DNA from: Methanobrevibacter sp. | Lineage (GTDB): Archaea > Methanobacteriota > Methanobacteria > Methanobacteriales > Methanobacteriaceae | Direction of reading: 5' to 3' | Length of the DNA: 11,593 bases | Assembly (NCBI GenBank): GCA_030539985.1 | Contig: JAUNXD010000030.1 | Location: 1-11,593 of the forward strand | Shown: positions 1 through 6,192 of the stretch, in pieces | Layout: the number at the start of each line of letters is the position of its first letter | Numbering within the stretch: position 1 is the first letter of the stretch | Position numbers and translations under genes: made by a program | The notes under the pieces: model-generated | What the model was told of the DNA's origin: nothing | The model's input: only the letters and a program-made list of their open reading frames with translations | The model's database searches: none

Positions 1-1219
1 AACAGTATGGTTTACCGATTTGTTCATCTCTTGAACCTACACAGTGGATGAATGCAACACGTTTAGGTTCGATACCGTCGGAAGGTTTGATTACGTGTCC
101 ACCGGTAGGACCTGATGCGTTAATCATTCTTTCAATTTCCATAGCGGTAATTACGTTTGAGAAACGTCCGTATCCGTATTGGTAAATTCCGGATGGATCG
201 AATGGGTCGTAACCGATTGCAGCAACGATAGTACCAACTTCTAATTCAATTTCTTCAGGTTGTTGGTTGTGGTCGATTGCGTCCGGTCCACATGCTTGTA
301 CACATAAGTTACATTCGATACAGTAGTCTTTATCGATAGTAGCACATAATGGTACAGCTTGAGGGAATGGGATGTATGCTGCTTTAACCATACCTACACC
401 TTCGTCGTAGTAGTTAGGTATTTCGATAGGACAAGCTTCTTGACAAGCTCCACATCCAGTACATAATGCTTCATCTACATATCTAGGTTTTTTCTCGATT
501 TTTACTTTGAAGTTTCCGATGTATCCGTCTACTTCAGTTACTTCTGCGTAAGAAATTAATTCGATGTTTTCGTGTTTTGCACAGTCTACCATCTTAGGTG
601 CTAAAATACACATTGAACAGTCGAGAGTTGGGAAAGTTTTATCTAATTGTCCCATACGTCCACCAATGGTTGGGTTTCTTTCTACCATATAGGTTTTGAA
701 GCCCATGTCACCTAAGTCTAATGCGGTTTGAATACCAGCTACTCCACCACCGATAACTAATGCAGTGTTGTTTACTGCTACTTTGGTAGCTTCTAATGGT
801 TCGAGTAATCTTGCTTTTGCAACAGCCATACGTGTTAAATCTTTAGCTTTTGCAGTAGCTTCTTCTGGTAAGTCCATGTGTACCCAAGAGTCTTGTTCTC
901 TTAAGTTAGCAAATTCAAATAAGAATTTGTTTAATCCTGCTTCTTCTACACATCTACGGAAAGTAGGTTCGTGAAGACGAGGGGAACAAGCTGCTACAAC
1001 AATTCTGTTTAAGTTTTTCTCTTTAATGTCTTCTTGGATCATTGCTTGACCAGGGTCAGAACACATGTATTTGTAATCTGTCGCATGCACTACGTTAGGT
1101 AAGGACTTTGCGTATTCTGCAACGTCAGGACAGTCAACAACTCCACCAACGTTTACACCACAGTGACAGACGTAAACACCTATCCTTAATTCTTCGTTAT
1201 TTTTATTTTCTTCTGCCAT
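1..1219 (-). CDS. hdrA: CoB-CoM heterodisulfide reductase subunit A (HdrA), C-terminus cut by window edge
   Basis: HdrA is the FAD-containing, electron-bifurcating subunit of cytoplasmic heterodisulfide reductase. In hydrogenotrophic methanogens it works with HdrBC and the MvhADG hydrogenase to reduce CoM-S-S-CoB and ferredoxin. About 406 codons are visible; the family is usually about 650 aa, so roughly 250 C-terminal residues lie off the left edge. Visible parts are an N-terminal cysteine-rich segment (C18, C20, C30, C53, C78, C90), a dinucleotide-binding glycine motif GGGVAG at 157-162, the HdrA-typical C201-x2-C204-x8-C213 segment, and two ferredoxin-type clusters (C253/256/259/263 and C300/303/306/310). 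The frame then ends in a conserved-looking CVGSRD segment. All these positions are cysteine; no in-frame TGA suggests selenocysteine. The ATG at 1219-1217 follows AAGGTGA (1232-1226) by 6 nt, which fixes the start. Identification is very secure. Confidence 0.97.
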   Translation of the reverse strand, partial: MAEENKNNEELRIGVYVCHCGVNVGGVVDCPDVAEYAKSLPNVVHATDYKYMCSDPGQAMIQEDIKEKNLNRIVVAACSPRLHEPTFRRCVEEAGLNKFLFEFANLREQDSWVHMDLPEEATAKAKDLTRMAVAKARLLEPLEATKVAVNNTALVIGGGVAGIQTALDLGDMGFKTYMVERNPTIGGRMGQLDKTFPTLDCSMCILAPKMVDCAKHENIELISYAEVTEVDGYIGNFKVKIEKKPRYVDEALCTGCGACQEACPIEIPNYYDEGVGMVKAAYIPFPQAVPLCATIDKDYCIECNLCVQACGPDAIDHNQQPEEIELEVGTIVAAIGYDPFDPSGIYQYGYGRFSNVITAMEIERMINASGPTGGHVIKPSDGIEPKRVAFIHCVGSRDEQIGKPYC

Positions 1220-1225
1220 ATTAAT

Positions 1226-1232
1226 TCACCTT
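1226..1232 (-). promoter_or_regulatory. ribosome binding site of hdrA
   Basis: AAGGTGA on the minus strand matches the complement of the archaeal 16S rRNA 3' end (AGGAGGTGAT) and lies 6 nt before the hdrA ATG. It overlaps one end of a 10-bp palindrome, CTTGTACAAG (1230-1239), which would fall near the transcription start predicted from the proximal TATA box. Confidence 0.8.
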
Positions 1233-1256
1233 GTACAAGTCGTGAAAAATATCTAA

Positions 1257-1266
1257 TATATATAAA
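1257..1266 (-). promoter_or_regulatory. proximal candidate TATA box for hdrA
   Basis: The minus strand reads TTTATATATA here. With usual archaeal spacing, transcription would start near 1238, giving a leader of about 19 nt that just includes the ribosome binding site. The adjacent upstream bases form a perfect palindrome AAATTGCAATTT (1267-1278) where a purine-rich BRE would normally sit, so the BRE is poor and a regulator bound there could block or help TFB. A distal box at 1337-1344 is the alternative; the two could both be used. Confidence 0.5.
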
Positions 1267-1303
1267 AAATTGCAATTTAAAAACAGTTGTAAAAATTTTT
1301 ACA
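1267..1303. repeat. two perfect palindromes upstream of hdrA (operator candidates)
   Basis: AAATTGCAATTT (1267-1278) and TGTAAAAATTTTTACA (1288-1303) are perfect palindromes of 12 and 16 bp. Their centres are 23 bp apart, about two helical turns, so two dimers could sit on the same face of the DNA. They lie directly upstream of the proximal hdrA TATA box, or inside the leader if the distal promoter is used. Binding by a regulator is inferred, and the AT-richness of the region raises the chance of coincidence. Confidence 0.45.
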
Positions 1304-1325
1304 TAGTATTAGATATACTTATGTA
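1300..1325. repeat. imperfect inverted repeat upstream of hdrA
   Basis: TACATAGTAT (1300-1309) faces ATACTTATGTA (1315-1325) across a 5-nt centre. The arms are complementary except for one bulged base. The left arm overlaps the end of the TGTAAAAATTTTTACA palindrome, so the two structures are alternatives if they form in RNA or as cruciforms. The function is unknown; it may be part of the same control region. Confidence 0.35.
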
Positions 1326-1336
1326 GTAAATACACA

Positions 1337-1351
1337 TATATAAACTTATTT
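1337..1351 (-). promoter_or_regulatory. distal candidate promoter (BRE and TATA box) for hdrA
   Basis: The minus strand reads AAATAAG followed by TTTATATA, a better BRE/TATA match than the proximal box. The predicted start is near 1314, giving an hdrA leader of about 95 nt that would contain the palindromes at 1230-1303. Which box is used cannot be decided from sequence alone. Confidence 0.4.
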
Positions 1352-1366
1352 ATAAACTCCTTGGAG

Positions 1367-1379
1367 TAAAGTTTATATA
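1367..1379 (+). promoter_or_regulatory. candidate plus-strand promoter with no gene behind it
   Basis: TAAAG followed by TTTATATA on the plus strand is a good archaeal BRE/TATA match. It is the mirror image of the distal hdrA box. Transcription would begin near 1402. No credible plus-strand reading frame follows. The transcript would contain the palindrome at 1415-1438 and then a T-rich stretch (GTTTATTTTTTGG, 1464-1476), the shape of a short non-coding RNA. This is inference only. Confidence 0.3.
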
Positions 1380-1414
1380 TGAGAAGAGAAAATATCCTTT
1401 AAAATAGCTTTAAA

Positions 1415-1438
1415 TCTTAAACTAACGTTAATTTAAGA
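1415..1438. terminator. 24-bp near-perfect palindrome; possible terminator hairpin of the AEC gene
   Basis: The 7-bp arms TCTTAAA (1415-1421) and TTTAAGA (1432-1438) flank the palindromic core TAACGTTA (1423-1430), giving 11 of 12 matching pairs. The one mismatch (1422/1431) becomes a G-U wobble in RNA read from the minus strand, so that RNA could form a 10-bp stem with an ACGU loop. It lies about 80 nt beyond the AEC stop codon and is followed on that strand only by moderately U-rich sequence. It may be a terminator, an operator, or the hairpin of a plus-strand RNA. The rest of the gap (1439-1517) holds only a 10-bp direct repeat, GATAAATTTA, at 1482-1491 and 1498-1507. Confidence 0.35.
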
Positions 1439-1517
1439 CATTATAGCCAAATAAAGGTTAATGTTTATTTTTTGGATAAATGATAAATTTAGGTTAAGAT
1501 AAATTTACAATTTTTTA

Positions 1518-2423
1518 TTACAATAACATTATTATTATCGGGAGTGTAATCAAAGAGATTACAGTGTTGATTAATATGCAGTCCGAAGTCAGTTCATAGT
1601 CAAGCTTGTATGTTATCGTAAGAAGCAAAGACATCATTCCAGATGGCATTGCGGCCTCAACAATTGAAATTTTGTACTGAAGGTCAACCAAGCCGATTTG
1701 CGAAGCGATAATGAATGCGACAAATGGGAAAAACGCCAGTTTCATTATTGATGTAAAAATTATCATTGATTTGCTTCTTTTGATTGCCGAAAAGTCAATA
1801 GACAACCCTAAGGCAATCATGATTAAGGGAATGGCACCCTGACCCAAATAATTAACGGTATTATCCAAAACAGATCCGATAGGAATATTGAAGAAATTGA
1901 AGATTAATCCTAAAACTACAGCCCATAACGGCGGGAAAAATGTGATTTTTTTAACTGCAGTTTTGACCGTTCCGCCAAATTTCAATATTAGCACAAAGGA
2001 AAGGATTAAAAAAATACATAATGTTGCCATGTCACAGAATATTGCCCTTAAAAATCCTTCCTGACCAAAAATGCCTAAAGTTACCGGATATCCCATGAAT
2101 GCTGTGTTTGCAATCATTACAGTTACCAAAACACTCCACAGAGTTATGTCATCCAAGTTGAATTGCCTTAAAATGAAGTATGAAATTATTCCAGTGACAA
2201 AAGATGAAGCCAATATTACAAACGGCAATATTCCCAATTTGGAAAGAAGGGATAAATCTGCCGAATATATCGCATGAAAAATCATGCAGGGCATTAAAAT
2301 GTACATTACTATTCTGTTGAAAGGATTAATATCCTTTTCACTTAAAAAATCGATTCTTTTAAGGAAATATCCCAATCCAATCATTATAATGATTGACAAA
2401 ATAGTAACTTCAATTGCGTTCAT
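1518..2423 (-). CDS. AEC-family (auxin efflux carrier-like) membrane transporter
   Basis: This 301-aa protein is almost entirely hydrophobic, with about ten predicted membrane segments in the 5+5 arrangement typical of AEC permeases. Family marks are NTAFMGYP near residues 106-113, in the middle of the first half, and the AAMPSGM stretch before the penultimate helices, both in places where AEC proteins keep conserved Asn/Gly/Pro. Length fits the family (about 300-320 aa). AEC members export or exchange small organic anions, but the substrate here cannot be inferred. The ATG at 2423 has no Shine-Dalgarno sequence; a TATA-like box 27 bp upstream suggests a leaderless mRNA. The gene lies between radA and hdrA in the same direction, but the T-tract after radA suggests it is transcribed separately. 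Confidence 0.85.
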   Translation of the reverse strand: MNAIEVTILSIIIMIGLGYFLKRIDFLSEKDINPFNRIVMYILMPCMIFHAIYSADLSLLSKLGILPFVILASSFVTGIISYFILRQFNLDDITLWSVLVTVMIANTAFMGYPVTLGIFGQEGFLRAIFCDMATLCIFLILSFVLILKFGGTVKTAVKKITFFPPLWAVVLGLIFNFFNIPIGSVLDNTVNYLGQGAIPLIMIALGLSIDFSAIKRSKSMIIFTSIMKLAFFPFVAFIIASQIGLVDLQYKISIVEAAMPSGMMSLLLTITYKLDYELTSDCILINTVISLITLPIIIMLL

Positions 2424-2445
2424 AAGTAAAAATATTGTAAAAAAA

Positions 2446-2455
2446 GTATAAAAAA
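2446..2455 (-). promoter_or_regulatory. TATA box for a leaderless AEC transporter mRNA
   Basis: The minus strand reads TTTTTATAC. Its centre is about 27 bp before the ATG at 2423, which is the usual TATA-to-start distance in archaea, so transcription and translation would begin at nearly the same base. The lack of any GGTGA or GAGG upstream of the ATG agrees with this. Confidence 0.45.
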
Positions 2456-2460
2456 GTTAA

Positions 2461-2480
2461 GAAAAAAAGAAAAAATAAAA
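2461..2480 (-). terminator. oligo-T terminator after radA
   Basis: Directly after the radA stop codon, 18 of the 20 minus-strand bases are T, in runs of four, six and seven broken only by one A and one C. Archaeal RNA polymerase terminates at such T-tracts without needing a hairpin. This tract should end the rpa-radA transcript ahead of the AEC promoter. Confidence 0.7.
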
Positions 2481-3416
2481 TTAGCTAACGATACCTTCAC
2501 TAGTAATTTTAAATACACATTCACCTTCAGGCAAATGAGGAGAATCCACTAAACGTGCAATTCTTTTTCCAGCCAAACCTTTTTTAAGCCAAATTCTGTA
2601 AGTGGAAGCGTGACCTAAAACGTGTCCACCAATAGCCTTTGTAGGGCTTCCAAAGAATGAATCAGGTTTAGCTTGAACTTGGTTGGTTAAAAATACTGCA
2701 ACATTGTAAGTGTTAGCTATTTGTTGAAGTGAATGTAAATGTTGGTTTAATTTTTGTTGTCTTACAGCTAAAGACTCCCTTCCAACATATTCTGCTCTGA
2801 AATGAGCCATCAATGAATCGACAATGACTAATTTAACATTAGCTCCGCCTTGAATAAGTTCGTTGATTTTATCAACCATTAATATTTGGTGTGCTGAGTT
2901 AAAAGCACGTGCAACATGGATTCTGCTTAATACTTCTTCTGTATCCAATTCAAATCCTTCAGCAATTTGCCTTACCCTTTCCGGACGGAAAGTGTTTTCT
3001 GTATCAACAAATACACATTCACCATCAAGTCCGCCCAATTCTTCAGGTAATTGGACAGTAACGGCTAATTCATGAGAAATTTGACTTTTACCAGATCCAA
3101 ATTCACCAAACACTTCAGTAATAGATTGAGTTTCAATCCCTCCACCTATCAAATCATTGAATTCCTGACTTCCAACAGTAATGTGTCCTACATCTTTTCT
3201 TCTTTCATCTACTTCCAATGCAGTTTCAAAAGTAATGTTTTCAGCTCTACGTGCAGCTTCAATAACCTTTTCTGCAACACCTTCACCGATTTCTGCTTTA
3301 ACTGACAATTCCTTAGGAGTAGCGGTTGCTAATCTCATCATATCAGCAAAACCTGCATCTTTTAATTTTTCTGCTGTTTTTTCACCAACACCTGGTAAAT
3401 CACTTAATTCGACCAT
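2481..3416 (-). CDS. radA: DNA repair and recombination protein RadA
   Basis: RadA is the archaeal RecA/Rad51 recombinase, which forms filaments on single-stranded DNA and carries out ATP-dependent strand exchange. The 311-aa protein has an N-terminal helix-hairpin-helix domain (about 4-60, with LPGVGEKTAEKL), a linker polymerisation motif FETA (63-66), Walker A GEFGSGKS (104-111), the DTEN segment with catalytic-type E140, Walker B LVIVDS (196-201), and DNA-binding loops L1 (about 207-222) and L2 (about 252-272, containing AIGGHVLGHAS). The length is the family norm. An ATG 9 nt upstream (3425) is in frame, but GTGAGGA (3432-3426) abuts it directly and is correctly spaced, 9 nt, only for the ATG at 3416, so I chose that. 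It lies 20 nt behind rpa and is almost certainly cotranscribed with it. Confidence 0.98.
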   Translation of the reverse strand: MVELSDLPGVGEKTAEKLKDAGFADMMRLATATPKELSVKAEIGEGVAEKVIEAARRAENITFETALEVDERRKDVGHITVGSQEFNDLIGGGIETQSITEVFGEFGSGKSQISHELAVTVQLPEELGGLDGECVFVDTENTFRPERVRQIAEGFELDTEEVLSRIHVARAFNSAHQILMVDKINELIQGGANVKLVIVDSLMAHFRAEYVGRESLAVRQQKLNQHLHSLQQIANTYNVAVFLTNQVQAKPDSFFGSPTKAIGGHVLGHASTYRIWLKKGLAGKRIARLVDSPHLPEGECVFKITSEGIVS

Positions 3417-3436
3417 AATAATCATTCCTCACTTAT

Positions 3437-6037
3437 TTAATAGTATTTTTTTAATAGTTTTTTAGGATTTAACCTATTAGTTTCATTATATTCATCAAAG
3501 CTAACATTAGCAATTATTTCAATTGTATGACCAACTAAATCTTGAAGTTTGTCTTCAATTCCATAAATGTCATCGACTGTAAGAGAAATAATTTCCTCTT
3601 TTTTCATTTCAATTAACTCTTCAGCTAAATTATCGAAGAAAGTAGCTTGGATTTCTCCGGTTTCATCTTCAATAGTTGTTGGAATCATCAGAGTGTAATC
3701 CGGCTCATCAAATACATGTCCGCAGTTGTCACAAATGTATTCATCTTCACTTTCTTCAACACCTGCACGGCAGTTAGGACATCTTCTGAGCAGTGTTCTT
3801 TCAGTGGACACATCTTTAATAGTAGCGGTTATGTGAACATTGGTATCGTCTTCCAGCAATGATTCAATGTTCTTTTCTACATAAATCATTTCCATCAATT
3901 CTTCATGTGATGGCAATTTTTCCAGTTCGGATTCGCTTGGATCCAAAATAGTTGTTGATGCGGAAACATTAGCATCTATACGGTTTGTCCTATCATTGTA
4001 TCTGAAACGAGGATTTTGCACCTTGATGGCCTGACCCAATTCAAACTCTTTATTTGCATCATCATTCCATAAAACAACAATGACAGAACCTGTATCATCA
4101 GCAATTTCTATATTTCTAACTTGACCTTCACCATCATCCCTTTCAAATGTACGTGGCTCAAATATTTCTATTACTCTACCTATGATAATCTTATCAGTTT
4201 CATCCTCTTCAACATCTTCTATGCTTATATAATCATAAAGCGCTTTTTCCAATGTTTCCAATTTAGGAATAAACATTGAAGATGCTTCCTCTTCAGATAG
4301 TCTGATAATTCTTGAACCTCCTCCAATGTTTAAATCGACACTGTACATTCCAAGTCTGGTTCTTGCATTTTCAATTCTGTAAGCTTCACCTACCTCATAG
4401 TCCCCTTGTGCCTTTTCATTCCAGAAGGACAACCTTACTTTACCTGATTCATCAGCAAACATTGCGGAACGTACTTGACCGATTTCACCAGTGTCTCTTT
4501 GGAATTCCCTGATTTCCTCAAGGGATAAAAATCTACCAATAATATCAATTTCAGTACCGTCCTCATCCATTAATTCAACTTCACCGATAGGTGTAGGGCG
4601 TAAGTCTTCTCTTAACTCATTCAATTCATCTACCTGTTCAATAGGTAAATTTGAAGGATTAACAGTTATTTGAGTATTGAAATTAGTGTTCATTGAGTAC
4701 TGGCTTTGGGTGTATTCGTCAAAGCGAACATCTCCACCGATGACTTTAATTATGTCTCCCTTATTTATTGCTAAGCCGGTGTCATCTCCCCAGACTGTTA
4801 CTCTTATTTCACCTGTAGGATCTCTGACATCGAAGTTTCTTAATTTGCCTTCAGTGTTATCGGTTTTTCTTGTGAAAACTTTAACATCCTGAAGCCTTGA
4901 TACAATACCTATAATTGAAACATCCCTTTTTTCGCTTAAATCTCCAATTGATGAGAATTCCTGTACAATTTCAGGTACATCGAAATCGCCTTTAACGATT
5001 CTGCCGTCCCAGTGTGTTAATGTGATTTCATTTTCGCCGTCCCTGTTTGGCCTTTCACGTGCTTGTGCCTGGAGAATTTTAACTGTATCTCCATCTTCAA
5101 GTCCCAAATCTTCGATTAATTCGACGTTTTTGTTCCATAATGTGTAAGAGATTTGTCCTGAACTATCCTGTAATTCAAGAGATGCAACTTTTCCTTCTTT
5201 TCCATTCTTTTCATAGCTTCTAATGGTTGGAATTCTAACGATTCTTGCAATGATATTCACTTTTGTTTCAGGTTCAATGTCTGCAATGTTTGTAATTTCC
5301 TCTTCATAAGCAGGGAATTTTGATGGGTCATCATCTATTTTAACAACGGTTGATCTTGGTCTTAAATTTGCTTCAAGACCTGAATAACCTTCTTTAATAT
5401 CAACCTCTTTGATTTGGATTACATCCCCTTCATTGAAAGTTTTAATAAGTTTGATGTTTTGAGTCCAGAAAACTGTCCTTATCTCACCTGTATTGTCTTT
5501 TAACTCTACATTACAAACTTGACCGTTTTGACCTTTACGGGTTTTGAATGATCTTGGATTTGAAATTGATATAACCCTACCTGCTACGGTAACGTCTCTG
5601 GCTCCTTTTTCGAGTTTATCTATTGTATCGACATTGAATTCAGGTTTTTCTGAAAGCACTTCAACTTCGTCTGTAACCAATTCGCCGACAACCATGTCAG
5701 CCAAACCGGTATCGGTCATGAATGGATTATGGCTTTCCTGTTGTCTGAATTTTTCCATTCTTGAAAAGAATTCTTCTTCGGAAATTTGATCTTTTACCTT
5801 GTCGAATCTTTCTTGAAGATCGCTGCTCATACCTGATGAGGATTCATCTTCCTTCTGGTCTAACATTGATGTTTCAACACCATTATGATTTTGAACTACC
5901 ATCTGTGCAGCTCCAAAATCATCAATAAATTCGATTTTATCATTATCAGATTTTATTCGTTCAATTTCTTCTAAGAACTCTTCTTGTGAAAGTTTATCCT
6001 TTACTTTTTCGTATTCTTGTAAAATTTTTTCTTGCAT
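3437..6037 (-). CDS. rpa: replication protein A (single-stranded DNA-binding protein), six-OB form
   Basis: RPA coats single-stranded DNA during replication, repair and recombination. The 866-aa chain contains six copies of an OB-fold signature built around D-x-[TS]-G followed by an aromatic residue, at residues 178-191, 288-301, 403-416, 526-539, 644-657 and 788-801. Spacing is 110-123 residues except 144 before the last copy, where a zinc ribbon is inserted (C753, C756, C769, C772). The N-terminus has two copies of a helical module, residues 9-48 and 78-117, exactly 69 residues apart with 16 of 40 identities. Known single-chain archaeal RPAs such as that of Methanocaldococcus jannaschii have four OB folds and about 645 aa, so this one is large. 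The start is supported by GAGGGG (6049-6044), 6 nt before the ATG. It is the first gene of the rpa-radA operon. Confidence 0.95.
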   Translation of the reverse strand: MQEKILQEYEKVKDKLSQEEFLEEIERIKSDNDKIEFIDDFGAAQMVVQNHNGVETSMLDQKEDESSSGMSSDLQERFDKVKDQISEEEFFSRMEKFRQQESHNPFMTDTGLADMVVGELVTDEVEVLSEKPEFNVDTIDKLEKGARDVTVAGRVISISNPRSFKTRKGQNGQVCNVELKDNTGEIRTVFWTQNIKLIKTFNEGDVIQIKEVDIKEGYSGLEANLRPRSTVVKIDDDPSKFPAYEEEITNIADIEPETKVNIIARIVRIPTIRSYEKNGKEGKVASLELQDSSGQISYTLWNKNVELIEDLGLEDGDTVKILQAQARERPNRDGENEITLTHWDGRIVKGDFDVPEIVQEFSSIGDLSEKRDVSIIGIVSRLQDVKVFTRKTDNTEGKLRNFDVRDPTGEIRVTVWGDDTGLAINKGDIIKVIGGDVRFDEYTQSQYSMNTNFNTQITVNPSNLPIEQVDELNELREDLRPTPIGEVELMDEDGTEIDIIGRFLSLEEIREFQRDTGEIGQVRSAMFADESGKVRLSFWNEKAQGDYEVGEAYRIENARTRLGMYSVDLNIGGGSRIIRLSEEEASSMFIPKLETLEKALYDYISIEDVEEDETDKIIIGRVIEIFEPRTFERDDGEGQVRNIEIADDTGSVIVVLWNDDANKEFELGQAIKVQNPRFRYNDRTNRIDANVSASTTILDPSESELEKLPSHEELMEMIYVEKNIESLLEDDTNVHITATIKDVSTERTLLRRCPNCRAGVEESEDEYICDNCGHVFDEPDYTLMIPTTIEDETGEIQATFFDNLAEELIEMKKEEIISLTVDDIYGIEDKLQDLVGHTIEIIANVSFDEYNETNRLNPKKLLKKYY

Positions 6038-6084
6038 ACCAAACCCCTCATAGAAAAGTTAATTATAATTTTATAATCATAGTC

Positions 6085-6092
6085 TATATAAA
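6085..6092 (-). promoter_or_regulatory. TATA box of the rpa-radA operon
   Basis: The minus strand has TTTATATA within CTTTATATAG. The predicted start is near 6062, giving a leader of about 25 nt that ends in the GAGGGG ribosome binding site. The BRE position is pyrimidine-rich and weak. A second, poorer box (TTTATATT, 6155-6148) further upstream would give a leader of about 88 nt. Confidence 0.55.
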
Positions 6093-6170
6093 GTTAGAGA
6101 GAGAGCATTTGAAAACTATTCCCAATAACAATATTTTCTAAAAATTTAATATAAATATTCGTGAAGTGCA

Positions 6171-6192
6171 CATGTGTGAAAAAGCACAAATG
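6171..6192 (-). terminator. stem-loop just after the polysaccharide operon
   Basis: CATGTGTG (6171-6178) pairs with CACAAATG (6185-6192) at seven of eight positions around the six-base loop AAAAAG. It begins one base after the stop codon of the sugar-phosphate transferase. Downstream on the minus strand is AT-rich sequence with short T runs (6137-6160). It is the only hairpin in the 155-nt gap before rpa and may end the operon or stabilise its 3' end. Confidence 0.4.

Larger units (their letters stand above)
1335..1381. repeat. 13-bp inverted repeat carrying back-to-back TATA boxes
   Basis: CATATATAAACTT (1335-1347) and AAGTTTATATATG (1369-1381) are perfectly complementary over 13 bp with a 21-bp spacer. 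Nested inside, with a different centre, is ACTCC-TT-GGAGT (1356-1367). Each arm contains TTTATATA: on the minus strand at 1344-1337, pointing to hdrA, and on the plus strand at 1372-1379, pointing toward the 3' end of the AEC gene. Each box is preceded by a purine-rich BRE-like stretch (AAATAAG on the minus strand, GTAAAG on the plus strand). This is the layout of a divergent promoter with a central operator. That role is inferred. Confidence 0.5.

Noticed and set aside
765..974. Plus-strand open frame of 69 codons inside hdrA
   Set aside because: It is antisense to the FAD and N-terminal coding region of hdrA, whose motifs are unmistakable on the other strand.
1..1219. Selenocysteine or a frameshift in hdrA
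   Set aside because: All conserved cysteine positions visible are TGT or TGC codons and the frame is continuous through 406 codons; it lacks a stop only because the window ends.
1482..1507. Direct repeat GATAAATTTA (1482-1491 and 1498-1507), taken at first as the start of a repeat array
   Set aside because: There are only two copies of 10 bp in very AT-rich sequence, with no third copy or regular spacer; not enough for a CRISPR or tandem array.
3414..3425. Longer RadA start at 3425 (three extra residues)
   Set aside because: The ribosome binding site GTGAGGA abuts that ATG with no spacer but is 9 nt from the ATG at 3416; the shorter form also starts with the usual MVELSDLPG of the family.
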